Shown in pieces: positions 41,384 to 49,532 of a stretch of DNA of 64,000 nt (position 1 is the stretch's first letter; every line of letters starts with the position of its first letter). This DNA is from Herbidospora mongoliensis (lineage in GTDB: Bacteria > Actinomycetota > Actinomycetes > Streptosporangiales > Streptosporangiaceae), in the NCBI RefSeq assembly GCF_001570545.1, contig NZ_BBXD01000030.1, positions 28,931-92,930 of the forward strand, written 5' to 3'. A program made the position numbers and the translations under genes. The notes under the pieces are model-generated. The model saw only the letters and a list, made by a program, of their open reading frames with translations, was not told the DNA's origin and did not search any database.

Positions 41384-44300
41384 ATGGCTCGTCGTCGGCG
41401 CGTTGCGGGCGTGATCTTGGCGGTATCGACCCTGCTCACAGCGGTCGTCGGACTGTTGACGGAAGCTGCGGGCGACCAGTTGCCCGATTGGCTGGAGGGC
41501 TGGTGGATATGGCCCCTGTTAACCTTCATGGTTCTGCTCATAATCCTGTTCGCGCTACTCGTCACGCGGTTGAGTGGAGAGCGACCACAGGTCAAAGTGT
41601 TTCCCGGTCCGCGACTACCGGAAGAATGGACGTGGCGTCCGGAAGTCGATGACGCGATCCGGCATCTCACCACGGACGTCTCTCCCGGCGTCGGCTTCCA
41701 CGGCGCCGGTGGTTACGGCAAGACGTCACTCGCCAGGGCGATCGGTATGGATCGGCGAATCCGTGCGCATTTCAAGGGCGGAGTCGTCTGGGTGGAGGTC
41801 GGGCAGCCGCGCGGGCGAAACGGCGCGGAAGTGCTCGTGAGCATTCACCCACCCGAAGAGGATGGGTCGCTGCAGAACGGCAGCCAGTTGTCCGGCGTCG
41901 AACACTTGATCGGCTCTATCGGCGAATTGCTCGAGAATCGCGGTCGAGTGCTCGTGATGGTCGATGACGTCTGGAACGAGAGCCAGTTGGAGCCCTTTCT
42001 GGCTCTGGGGGAGAAGGTCCGGCTCCTGGTCACCACGCAGGTGCCCAGAGTGTTACCCCGGCGGATGAGGCGCATCCCGATCGGTGCTCTGCCCTCTGAC
42101 GTGGCCAAGAAGATGCTCTCCCGGGAATTCCCCAAGCTGAGCCACGAGCTCCGGGACAAACTGCTGGACAGTACTCACAGGTGGCCACAGCTGCTGGGCT
42201 TGGTCATCCGTCGTCTGGCGACGGATGTCGAGCGGGGGGCGAATGTGAACCGCGCCGCGCGGAAGGTGATCGACCAGTTCGCCGACGCCGGGGTCACCGC
42301 CTGGGACATCAACAACAGCGGAATGCGCACGACCGCGGTCAAGGCCACCATCGAATACAGCCTCGCCGTAGTGTCCAAGGACGCCCGTACACGATTTCTC
42401 GAGCTGGGAATTTTCGCGCCGGATGTGGACGTGCCGCTCGAAATGGCCGCCAAGCTCTGGCACGTCACAGCCGGACTGACCCCGGCCGAGTCGGAGCGTC
42501 TCTGCGATGAACTCACCGATCTGTCCCTGCTCACGCTGCGCTGGATCGAAGACCGTCCGGTGATCACGCTCAGCAGGACGATCCGGCTGTTCTCCCTTTC
42601 GGCCAGTGTTCTCGGCAAGGAGCAGCGGATCCAGCTGAACCGTTCGTTCGTGGACGCCTCCCGCGATGCGCTCACCGAACCGAACTCGACGGGCACCTCG
42701 TGGTGGTCGTTGCCGCCGGAGCACTTCCTCTGGGACCAACTCGCCTATCACCTGGCCGAGGCCGAGCGGCAGACCGAACTCACGGGACTGGTGACGAACC
42801 TCGAATGGGTCCTCGCCCGCCTGGACCGGTCGGGCCCGTGGGCGATGGAATCCGACCTCGGCTTCTCCACCGCCGAGGAAGCGGCCGAAATCCTCCCGCT
42901 GATCGCCCGGGTCGGCCACCTCTTCGGCGATCTGGGCGACGGCGAGGTGACGCGAGGCAACCGCCGCACCCATCTCAGCGCCCTTTCCCGCTTCCGCGAG
43001 CAGGTGGAGCGCACGGCCGCCGCCGACCGGCCCGACCTGGTGCCGCTGCTCCCCATCCCGGAGAGCCGTGACTCCGACTCCATCCGCACCCTGCCCGCCC
43101 ATCACGACGCCGTGACCGCTGTGGCGATCATGGATGGTGGCCGGCTCGTCACGGGCTGCCGCGACGGAACCGTCTACGTGTGGGACATCGACAAGGGCAC
43201 CCCGATCAGGAAGTTCAAGGAGCACACCGCAGCCGTCACCGCCATCGCGCGGGCCCCTGAGGGAACACTGCTGGCGACCGCTTCCGCCGACCGGTCCATC
43301 ATTCTCTGGAACTGGGAGGAAGGCACGGCGAGCGCCGTCTGCAGTGGCCACACCGACTCCGTGACCGCGGTGGCGATCGCCGCCGACGGCACGTGGATCG
43401 CGAGTTCGTCCGAGGACGGCACGGTCCGGGGCTGGGACATGAACGGCGGGCAGCGAGGCGCCATCAAGGTGGACGCCGGCTGGGTCAACGCCGTCGCGAT
43501 CTTGCCCGACAGTACCTGGTTCGCCACCGCGTCCATGGACGGAAAAGTGCGGTTGTGGCACACCAACGGCACTTCGATGGTGGAACTGGCCACTCACGAT
43601 CAGGCGGCCACCGCACTGGCCGTCAGCCCGGACGGAAAGAAGATCGTCAGCGGATCAAGGGACGCGACCCTGCGCGTCAGCGATACGGAAGGCTCCAAGA
43701 GCAGGGTGCTCAGCGGCCACACCGACATCGTCAACGCCGTGGCCGTCTCCCCGGACGGCACGTGGGCCGCCAGCGCGTCCGAGGACGACACGGTGCGCAT
43801 GTGGTATCCCACCGAAGGCACAGCCGGACGCGTCTTCCGCGGCCACACCGAAGCCGTGACGGCGCTGGCGATCTCACCCGACGGCACCCGCCTGGCCAGC
43901 GCCTCCGGCAGAACCGTGTGCATCTGGGACACCACAGCCACGGCGGGCGTCACGGCCGGCGAACACATCGGGGCGGTCTTCGGCGTCAGCGCCGCACCGG
44001 ACGGAACGTGGCTGGCCAGCGGCTCGGACGATGGGACGGTACGCCTGTGGGACGTCACGGACGGCCGGCAGGTGGCCCTGCTCGAAGGTCACGATCAGGC
44101 GGTCACCTCCGTCGCGGTCGCTCGTGACGGCACCTGGCTGGCCAGCGCCTCACGAGACAGGACGGTGCGTTTGTGGCAGGTCGGCGGAGACCGGGAGCCG
44201 CTCGTGCTGAACGGACACACCCGCTCGGTCAACGCGATCGCGATCGCCCCCAACGGCACCTGGCTGGTGAGCGCCGCCGACGACGTGCACGTGCGGATGT

Positions 44301-44842
44301 GGGATGCCGGGCGCGGCACCGAACTGCGGAGGATGACCGGTTACAACGGCTGGGTGCAGGCCGTCGCCGTCGCACCCGACGGAGATTGGCTGGCCAGCGC
44401 ATACATGCAGGGTCAGGGGGTGAGGCTGTGGAACACCGACGGAACCCTGAAGGGAAACGTGCTGGGGCAGCATACGGGCGTGGTCACCGCGATCGCGATC
44501 GCACAGGACGGGTCATGTCTGGCCGCCGCCTTCCTGCAGGACCATTCCGTTCAGTTCTGGAACGCCGACGGCGTCATACGGAGACCACTGACCGGCCACT
44601 CGGATCGCATCCAGGCGGTGGCGATCTCACCGGACGGCGCCTGGTTGGCCACCGCCTCGGAAGACAGGACTATCCGGCTGTGGACGATGGGGGAGGACGC
44701 CCACTGCGTGGCCGTGGTGCGGTGCGGTGGGGCGATGTACGACATCTCCTGGGGATCTTCACGCATGCTGGTCGCCGGGGGCGCCCGAGGTCTCTACGCG
44801 TTCACCCTGTCGGGTGCGGGGGACCGGCGATCCGGGCCCTGA
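41384..44842 (+). CDS. Membrane-anchored STAND NTPase (NB-ARC-like) with WD40 repeats
   Basis: An 1152-aa protein; GTG or ATG starts lie close together, and ATG 41384 is kept. Residues 5-65 contain two hydrophobic helices (VILAVSTLLTAVVGLL and PLLTFMVLLIILFALLV), so the protein sits on the membrane. The NTPase (about 85-430) has P-loop GAGGYGKTS, Walker B VLVMVDDVW and sensor-like LLVTTQVPRV, followed by winged-helix/helical segments. From about 560 to the end I count 13 clear WD repeats ending in W-D, W-N or similar dipeptides and one degenerate final repeat, enough for two seven-blade propellers. The architecture parallels Apaf-1: ligand binding by the propellers would trigger oligomerisation. 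No effector domain is visible at either end. Confidence 0.85.
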   Translation: MARRRRVAGVILAVSTLLTAVVGLLTEAAGDQLPDWLEGWWIWPLLTFMVLLIILFALLVTRLSGERPQVKVFPGPRLPEEWTWRPEVDDAIRHLTTDVSPGVGFHGAGGYGKTSLARAIGMDRRIRAHFKGGVVWVEVGQPRGRNGAEVLVSIHPPEEDGSLQNGSQLSGVEHLIGSIGELLENRGRVLVMVDDVWNESQLEPFLALGEKVRLLVTTQVPRVLPRRMRRIPIGALPSDVAKKMLSREFPKLSHELRDKLLDSTHRWPQLLGLVIRRLATDVERGANVNRAARKVIDQFADAGVTAWDINNSGMRTTAVKATIEYSLAVVSKDARTRFLELGIFAPDVDVPLEMAAKLWHVTAGLTPAESERLCDELTDLSLLTLRWIEDRPVITLSRTIRLFSLSASVLGKEQRIQLNRSFVDASRDALTEPNSTGTSWWSLPPEHFLWDQLAYHLAEAERQTELTGLVTNLEWVLARLDRSGPWAMESDLGFSTAEEAAEILPLIARVGHLFGDLGDGEVTRGNRRTHLSALSRFREQVERTAAADRPDLVPLLPIPESRDSDSIRTLPAHHDAVTAVAIMDGGRLVTGCRDGTVYVWDIDKGTPIRKFKEHTAAVTAIARAPEGTLLATASADRSIILWNWEEGTASAVCSGHTDSVTAVAIAADGTWIASSSEDGTVRGWDMNGGQRGAIKVDAGWVNAVAILPDSTWFATASMDGKVRLWHTNGTSMVELATHDQAATALAVSPDGKKIVSGSRDATLRVSDTEGSKSRVLSGHTDIVNAVAVSPDGTWAASASEDDTVRMWYPTEGTAGRVFRGHTEAVTALAISPDGTRLASASGRTVCIWDTTATAGVTAGEHIGAVFGVSAAPDGTWLASGSDDGTVRLWDVTDGRQVALLEGHDQAVTSVAVARDGTWLASASRDRTVRLWQVGGDREPLVLNGHTRSVNAIAIAPNGTWLVSAADDVHVRMWDAGRGTELRRMTGYNGWVQAVAVAPDGDWLASAYMQGQGVRLWNTDGTLKGNVLGQHTGVVTAIAIAQDGSCLAAAFLQDHSVQFWNADGVIRRPLTGHSDRIQAVAISPDGAWLATASEDRTIRLWTMGEDAHCVAVVRCGGAMYDISWGSSRMLVAGGARGLYAFTLSGAGDRRSGP

Positions 44843-44848
44843 ACGCGG

Positions 44849-44882
44849 AACAGCGACCAAGTCCGTAGACCTGGTCGCTGTT
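44849..44882. terminator. Bidirectional hairpin terminator
   Basis: AACAGCGACCA (44849-44859) pairs perfectly with TGGTCGCTGTT (44872-44882), with an inner GTC/GAC extension. It lies between the convergent NTPase and ABC permease genes. Confidence 0.85.
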
Positions 44883-44899
44883 ATCCCTGGCATCCCGGT

Positions 44900-45667
44900 T
44901 CACGAGCGGTTGAAGAGCCGCTTCGCCCAGATGTACGAGAGCACCCCGATCCCCGCGCACCACGCCACCGCGATGATCGCGCTGTTGCCGATCGGCTGCC
45001 CCATGAGCAGCCCGCGCAGCGTCTCCATGATCGGCGTGAAGGGCTGGTATTCGGCGAACCACCGCAGCACCGTGGGCATGGAGTCGGTCGGGACGAACCC
45101 GCTCCCCAGGAACGGCAGCAGGATCAGCGGCATCGGCGCGTTCGAGGCCGACTCCACGTTGGGCGCCTTCACCCCGAGCGCCACCGACAGCCACGTCATG
45201 GCCAGCGAGAACACCCCCATGAGCCCGGCCACGGCCACCCACTCCACCGGCGTCGCGTTCGGCCGGAAACCGATGGCCAGCGCCACCGCGAGCACCACTC
45301 CCATGCAGAGGAACTGCTGGATCACGCTGCCCACGACATGCCCGGCCAGGATCGAGCCCCGGGCGATCCGCATGGTCCGGAAGCGGGCCACGATGCCCTC
45401 GGTCATGTCCATCGCGACCGACACCGCGGTTCCCGTCGCCGCCGACAGAACGGCCATCAGCAGGATGCCGGGGGTCACATAGTTCACATAAGGTCCTCCG
45501 CCGATCCCGGCTCCCAGGGTGCCGCCGAAGACGTACACGAAAAGGAGCAGGAAGACGACCGGCATCGCGACCAGCATCACGGTCATCGACGGATAGCGGA
45601 TCATTCTCTTCAGCTGCCGCCGGACCATGGTGGAGGAGTCGCGGGCGGCGAGGGTCAGGGTGCTCAT
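44900..45667 (-). CDS. ABC-2 type exporter permease (DrrB-like)
   Basis: A 255-aa membrane protein with about six helices and the ABC-2 signature region around NAPMPLILLPFLGSGFVPTDSMP. ATG at 45667 overlaps the ATPase gene by 4 bases. With the ATPase it resembles daunorubicin-resistance exporters. It is last in the DUF4097-ATPase-permease operon, which faces a GbsR/MarR-type regulator, so drug or lipid export is likely. The substrate is unknown. Confidence 0.88.
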   Translation of the reverse strand: MSTLTLAARDSSTMVRRQLKRMIRYPSMTVMLVAMPVVFLLLFVYVFGGTLGAGIGGGPYVNYVTPGILLMAVLSAATGTAVSVAMDMTEGIVARFRTMRIARGSILAGHVVGSVIQQFLCMGVVLAVALAIGFRPNATPVEWVAVAGLMGVFSLAMTWLSVALGVKAPNVESASNAPMPLILLPFLGSGFVPTDSMPTVLRWFAEYQPFTPIMETLRGLLMGQPIGNSAIIAVAWCAGIGVLSYIWAKRLFNRS

Positions 45668-46590
45668 GCGGTGGTCTCCGTCTTCTGGCCGGTCAGGGTG
45701 AGGAACACGTCGTCCAGGTCAGGGGTGTGGACGGACATCTCGGCGACGGCGACGCCGCGCTCGTCGAGGCGGTTGAGCAGGTCGCGGACGGACCGGACGC
45801 TGCCGTCGCCCGGCACCTGGAGCGTGAGGGCGTCGGGGTCGGGCACCCCGGCGCCGAGGGCGAACCGGGCGGCGTCGAGCGAACCCGTGTCGGTGAACGT
45901 GAGCAGGATGTGGCCGCCGGGGATGAGCCGCTTGAGCTCCTCTGCGGTGCCCTCGGCGATCAGCTTGCCGTGGTCGAGCAGGGCGATGCGGTCGGCGAGT
46001 TCGTCGGCCTCCTCCAGGTACTGCGTGGTGAGGAAGATGGTGACGCCGTCGCGGACGAGTTCGCGGACCATCTGCCACATGCCGCGCCGGCTGCGGGGGT
46101 CGAGGCCGGTGGTGGGCTCGTCCAGGAAGATCAGGCGGGGGTCGCCGACGAGGGTCATCGCGATGTCGAGGCGGCGCTGCATGCCGCCGCTGTAGGCGCC
46201 GGCGGGCTTGTTCGCGGCGTCGACCAGGTCGAACCGTTCGAGCAGTTCGGCGGTCTTCTTCCGGCCGTCGCGGCGGGACAGGTGCTTGAGGTCGGCGATG
46301 AGGAGCAGGTTCTCCTCGCCGGTGAGTAACTTGTCGACGGCCGAATACTGGCCGGTGACGCCGATGGCGTCGCGGACGTCGTCGGTCCGGCGGGCCAGGT
46401 CGTGGCCGGCGATCGTCGCCGTGCCGCCGTCGGCGGGGATGAGGGTGGACAGGATCTGGACGGTCGTCGTCTTGCCGGCGCCGTTCGGGCCGAGCAGGGA
46501 GAAGATCGTGCCTTCGGGGATGGACAGGTCGATGCCGTCGAGGACGACCTTGTCGCCGTAGGACTTGCGCAGGCCGGTTGCCGTGATCAT
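45664..46590 (-). CDS. ABC exporter ATP-binding protein (DrrA-like)
   Basis: A 308-aa ATPase with Walker A GPNGAGKTT, signature YSGGMQRRLDIA and Walker B LIFLDEPTTGLD, plus the C-terminal DUF4162-type tail seen in DrrA proteins (FALGAGVPDPDALTLQVPGDG). It starts 2 bases after the DUF4097 gene and overlaps the permease. Daunorubicin-resistance type is a family-level label, not a substrate claim. Confidence 0.9.
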   Translation of the reverse strand: MITATGLRKSYGDKVVLDGIDLSIPEGTIFSLLGPNGAGKTTTVQILSTLIPADGGTATIAGHDLARRTDDVRDAIGVTGQYSAVDKLLTGEENLLLIADLKHLSRRDGRKKTAELLERFDLVDAANKPAGAYSGGMQRRLDIAMTLVGDPRLIFLDEPTTGLDPRSRRGMWQMVRELVRDGVTIFLTTQYLEEADELADRIALLDHGKLIAEGTAEELKRLIPGGHILLTFTDTGSLDAARFALGAGVPDPDALTLQVPGDGSVRSVRDLLNRLDERGVAVAEMSVHTPDLDDVFLTLTGQKTETTA

Positions 46591-46592
46591 GG

Positions 46593-47204
46593 TCAGTTGC
46601 TCCGAACGATGATGTCGCCGTAGGACGTGATGGCCTGGATGTCGACGGTGAGGTTCCCGTCGAACTTCTTCCGGTGGTCGCGCAGGGAGCCGTGACCGGT
46701 GGTCGCCTGCAGCCCGGCCGAGACGCCCTCGGCGACCGCGATCTCGATCTGCCCGGCGCTGGTCTTCAGGTCGTGGAGCCCGCTGACCGCCTCCTGGACG
46801 CGGATGTCGCCCTGCGCGGTGTCGGCGATGACCGGGCCGTCGGTGGTGCCGAGCGAGATGTCGCCCTTGGCGGTCTGCACCCTGGTGCCGCCGAACCGTC
46901 CCTCGGTACGGAAGTCGGTGGCCATGCCGCTGCCCTCGATCACCGACCCGGCCGGCAGTTCGACGGTCACCTGGATCGAGCCGCTCCTGCCGAAGCGGCG
47001 GCCCTCGGGGGCGCTGATCGAAAGGACGCCTCCGGCGAACTCGACCTTGGTCTGCTCGGCGGCCTTCACGTCGGCCGAACCGGCCGGATCACTTGGCCGG
47101 ACGTCCACGATCGTGTCGGCGCGGTCGCCGGCGATGATCCGGACGAGGCCCATCGGGACGTCGATCTTGGCGGTGATGGTCTGGGGAGTGGGGAACTTCG
47201 GCAT
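46593..47204 (-). CDS. DUF4097-type beta-helix repeat protein
   Basis: A 203-aa protein; ATG at 47204 with ACGGAGCAC upstream, longer frames rejected. It is made of short beta repeats (TRVQTAKGDISLGTTDGPVIADTAQGDIRVQEAVSG), the pattern of DUF4097/adhesin-like beta strand repeats. There is no signal peptide. Such genes often precede DrrAB-type ABC genes in actinomycetes, as here (2-base gap). The role is unknown. Confidence 0.82.
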   Translation of the reverse strand: MPKFPTPQTITAKIDVPMGLVRIIAGDRADTIVDVRPSDPAGSADVKAAEQTKVEFAGGVLSISAPEGRRFGRSGSIQVTVELPAGSVIEGSGMATDFRTEGRFGGTRVQTAKGDISLGTTDGPVIADTAQGDIRVQEAVSGLHDLKTSAGQIEIAVAEGVSAGLQATTGHGSLRDHRKKFDGNLTVDIQAITSYGDIIVRSN

Positions 47205-47322
47205 GGTGTGCTCCGTGTGTCTTCGCTCGTTTCCGACAAACGAAAGGCTATGTTGCGTTCGAGATTCCTTCAACTGCTTCGTTGCGCCAAATGTGCATCT
47301 ATGCAGGTCAAGACAGTGAAAC

Positions 47323-47375
47323 TGTTGCAATAGGCGTGAGCATTAACGCAATGCGGTTAGGGTCTGTGTTGCAAT
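47323..47375. promoter_or_regulatory. Candidate operator, direct repeats TGTTGCAAT
   Basis: TGTTGCAAT occurs at 47323-47331 and 47367-47375, 44 bases apart, in the gap between the DUF4097 and regulator genes. Related GTTGCG sequences occur at about 47250 and 47280. The arrangement suits a regulator acting on the divergent pair. Confidence 0.4.
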
Positions 47376-47435
47376 GGAATGTGAGTGAAGGGCATACTCG
47401 GCAACGTCGGGGAATCGAGAGAAGGGGCGCGGCCG

Positions 47436-48164
47436 ATGCCGGGAGGCAGACTCAGTCAGCAGGATCGCCAGCAGATCGCGGTGGGGCTCGCCGAAGGGCT
47501 CGCCTACGCGGAGATCGCGCGGGGGCTGGGCAGGCCCACGTCCACGGTCACCCGCGAGGTGATGCGCAACGGAGGTCCCACGGCCTACCGCGCCGAGATG
47601 GCGCACCGCGCGACCGAACGGCGCTCCCACCGCCGCAAAAGGTCATCCGCTGCCGCTCCGGTGGCGGCTCTGGACGCCTACGGCCGGGACGCCGACGCCG
47701 TCCGGAACTTCGAGGAGACGTTCACGGCCTCGTTCGTCGAGTCGGGGCTGCCCCGCATGATGTCCCGGATCCTGGCCTGCCTCTACGCCAGCGACGGCGG
47801 CGCCCTGACGGCCGCCGAACTCGTTCAGCGCCTCCAGGTCAGCCCGGCGTCCATCTCCAAGTCGATCGCGTTCCTCGAAAGCCAGGCCCTGGTCCGCCGC
47901 GACCGCCAGGACAACCGCCGCGAGCGCTACGTCGTCGACCTCGACCTCTGGTATCAGTCCATGCTGGCCAGCGCGCGCGCCAACGACCGTGTGGTCGAGG
48001 TCGCCCGCGAGGGCGTGGAGGTGCTCGGCCGGTCGACCCCCGCCGGGCAGCGGCTCGAGTCCGTCGCCCGCTTCATGGACCACGTGACCCGCGATCTGGT
48101 CCGCTCGGCCGAGCAGTGGCACGCGGTTCTGTTCACCGACCGCGAGGAGCCTCAGGAGGGCTGA
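47436..48164 (+). CDS. GbsR/MarR-family regulator with extra N-terminal helix-turn-helix
   Basis: A 242-aa protein; ATG 47436 is preferred over GTG 47385 because GAGAAGGGG is 8 bases upstream. Residues 5-45 (LSQQDRQQIAVGLAEGLAYAEIARGLGRPTSTVTREV) look like an IS30-type helix-turn-helix, followed by a basic stretch. Residues 80-180 are a MarR/GbsR winged helix (LYASDGGALTAAELVQRLQVSPASISKSIAFLESQALVRRDR). The divergent DUF4097-DrrAB operon is the expected target. It overlaps the convergent MerR gene by 13 bases. Confidence 0.82.
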   Translation: MPGGRLSQQDRQQIAVGLAEGLAYAEIARGLGRPTSTVTREVMRNGGPTAYRAEMAHRATERRSHRRKRSSAAAPVAALDAYGRDADAVRNFEETFTASFVESGLPRMMSRILACLYASDGGALTAAELVQRLQVSPASISKSIAFLESQALVRRDRQDNRRERYVVDLDLWYQSMLASARANDRVVEVAREGVEVLGRSTPAGQRLESVARFMDHVTRDLVRSAEQWHAVLFTDREEPQEG

Positions 48165-48523
48165 TAGGGAGGCTGGAGTTCGGTGGCCGTGATGTAGTTC
48201 TGGAGCGTGGCGCGCGTTTCCGTCAGCGCCTCGATGTGTTCTTCCAGGCCGCCGAGCCGGGCCCGCAGCAGATCGAGCAGTTCGGGGCACGGCAGGAGGT
48301 CGGGCAGCGCGCCGGTCGCGCACGGTATGACGAACGCGATCTCCTGCGTCGACAGGCCCGCTTTCAGCAACCGCCGGATCTGGGCCACCGTCAGCACCGC
48401 GTCGGCGGCGTATTCACGGAAGCCGCCCGGTCTCCGTGACGGTTTCAGCAGGCCCTGAGCTTCGTAATAACGCAACTGGTGGGTGTTGACCCCGGTCTCG
48501 CGGCTGAGTTCCCCGATTAACAT
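48152..48523 (-). CDS. MerR family transcriptional regulator
   Basis: A 123-aa protein starting at ATG 48523. The winged helix is IGELSRETGVNTHQLRYYEAQGLLKPSRR...REYAADAV, followed by a dimerisation coiled coil. Two Cys lie near IPCATGALPDLLPC but the metal motif of CueR/SoxR is not clear. It is divergent from the oxidoreductase gene with a dyad between them, so it most likely activates that gene in response to a ligand. Confidence 0.9.
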   Translation of the reverse strand: MLIGELSRETGVNTHQLRYYEAQGLLKPSRRPGGFREYAADAVLTVAQIRRLLKAGLSTQEIAFVIPCATGALPDLLPCPELLDLLRARLGGLEEHIEALTETRATLQNYITATELQPPYQPS

Positions 48524-48534
48524 CGCGTTCCCCC

Positions 48535-48572
48535 TTGACCTTCATACCGGTGTGAAGCTTGACGATTCTTCC
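48535..48572 (+). promoter_or_regulatory. MerR-type promoter and dyad
   Basis: TTGACC at 48535-48540 is a -35. The imperfect palindrome CTTCATACCGGTGTGAAG (48540-48557) fills the spacer, and a -10-like GACGAT follows, leaving a very short leader before ATG 48573. A dyad inside an over-long spacer is the classic MerR arrangement. Confidence 0.65.
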
Positions 48573-49391
48573 ATGCAGACCACCGATGTCACCGTGATCG
48601 GCCTGGGCCTGATGGGCCACTCCCTTGCCAAGGCATTTCTCACCGCCGGGCATTCCGTCACCGTCTGGAATCGCACCCGGAGCAAAGCCGACGACCTCGT
48701 CGCACTGGGCGCCGCGAGCGCCGCGACCATTCAGGAGGCGACGGAGGCGAGCGAACTCGTCGTCGTCTGCGTCACCGATTTCGCGGCGATCCGGGAGCAG
48801 TTCGGAAAGGCCGTCACGCTGGTCAACCTCTCTTCCGGCACTTCGGAGCAGGCCAGGGAGACCGCCGAATGGGCGCCCGCGGGATTGGACGGCGCGATCC
48901 TGGCCGTCCCCGACGGAATCGGCACCGACGAGGCGGTCATCGTCTACTCCGGCGACCGGGCGGCGTACGAACGTCACGAGGCCACGCTCAAGGCCATCGG
49001 CACCCCCTCGTTCCTGGGGGAGGACCACTCGCTGGCCGCGCTGCACGAGATGGCGATCCTCAGCCTGATGTGGAACATGCTCAACGGCTTCCTGCACGGG
49101 ACGGCCCTCCTCCAGGCCGCCGGGGTCAGCGCCGCCAGTTACGTGCCGCTCGCCGAGAAGGGCGTGGACACCATCAAGTCCTGGCTGGCCGCCTACGCCG
49201 ACCAGGTCGACGCCGGCGACTTCCCGCCGCTCGACTCCACGCTCGACGTGCACGTGGCGGCCATGGACCATCTCATCCACGAGTCCCGGCACCTCGGCGT
49301 CGGCGCCGAACTGCCGGAGTTCCTCAAGTCCCTGACGACCGGCGTCGACCCCACCCGGGGATACGCCGCCCTGGTCAGCCGCCTGCGCTAG
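48573..49391 (+). CDS. NADP-dependent 6PGDH-like oxidoreductase (imine reductase / beta-hydroxyacid dehydrogenase type)
   Basis: A 272-aa protein; ATG 48573. N-terminal Rossmann fold with GLGLMG and NRTRSKAD (basic residues after the second strand favour NADP). The C-terminal all-helical domain includes HEMAILSLMWNMLNGFLHG. The position of the usual catalytic Lys of beta-hydroxyacid dehydrogenases is not Lys here, which fits the imine-reductase-like branch. It is divergent from the MerR regulator. Confidence 0.8.
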   Translation: MQTTDVTVIGLGLMGHSLAKAFLTAGHSVTVWNRTRSKADDLVALGAASAATIQEATEASELVVVCVTDFAAIREQFGKAVTLVNLSSGTSEQARETAEWAPAGLDGAILAVPDGIGTDEAVIVYSGDRAAYERHEATLKAIGTPSFLGEDHSLAALHEMAILSLMWNMLNGFLHGTALLQAAGVSAASYVPLAEKGVDTIKSWLAAYADQVDAGDFPPLDSTLDVHVAAMDHLIHESRHLGVGAELPEFLKSLTTGVDPTRGYAALVSRLR

Positions 49392-49498
49392 GAACCGCGC
49401 GCGGGTTCGCTGGTATGCCGTTTTGTCAGGTGGAAACGGCCCTGCAGCGCCACCAAGGTCTGTTCCCGGTGGCGCTGGTCGTCCTCTGAGGTGAGTCA

Positions 49499-49524
49499 CC
49501 GGGCGATCAAGCCTGATCGCCCGG
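49499..49524. terminator. Bidirectional terminator
   Basis: CCGGGCGATCA (49499-49509) pairs perfectly with TGATCGCCCGG (49514-49524), followed by TCTTTGTCT. It separates the oxidoreductase from the convergent collagen-like gene. Confidence 0.88.
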
Positions 49525-49532
49525 TCTTTGTC

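Noticed and set aside
47385..47435. GTG 47385 as start of the GbsR/MarR regulator
   Set aside because: It lacks a ribosome site, and the extra residues are not helix-turn-helix. ATG 47436 has GAGAAGGGG at good spacing.
49414..49490. Short ORF between the oxidoreductase and the terminator
   Set aside because: Only about 24 codons, no good ribosome site, and it runs into the terminator region.
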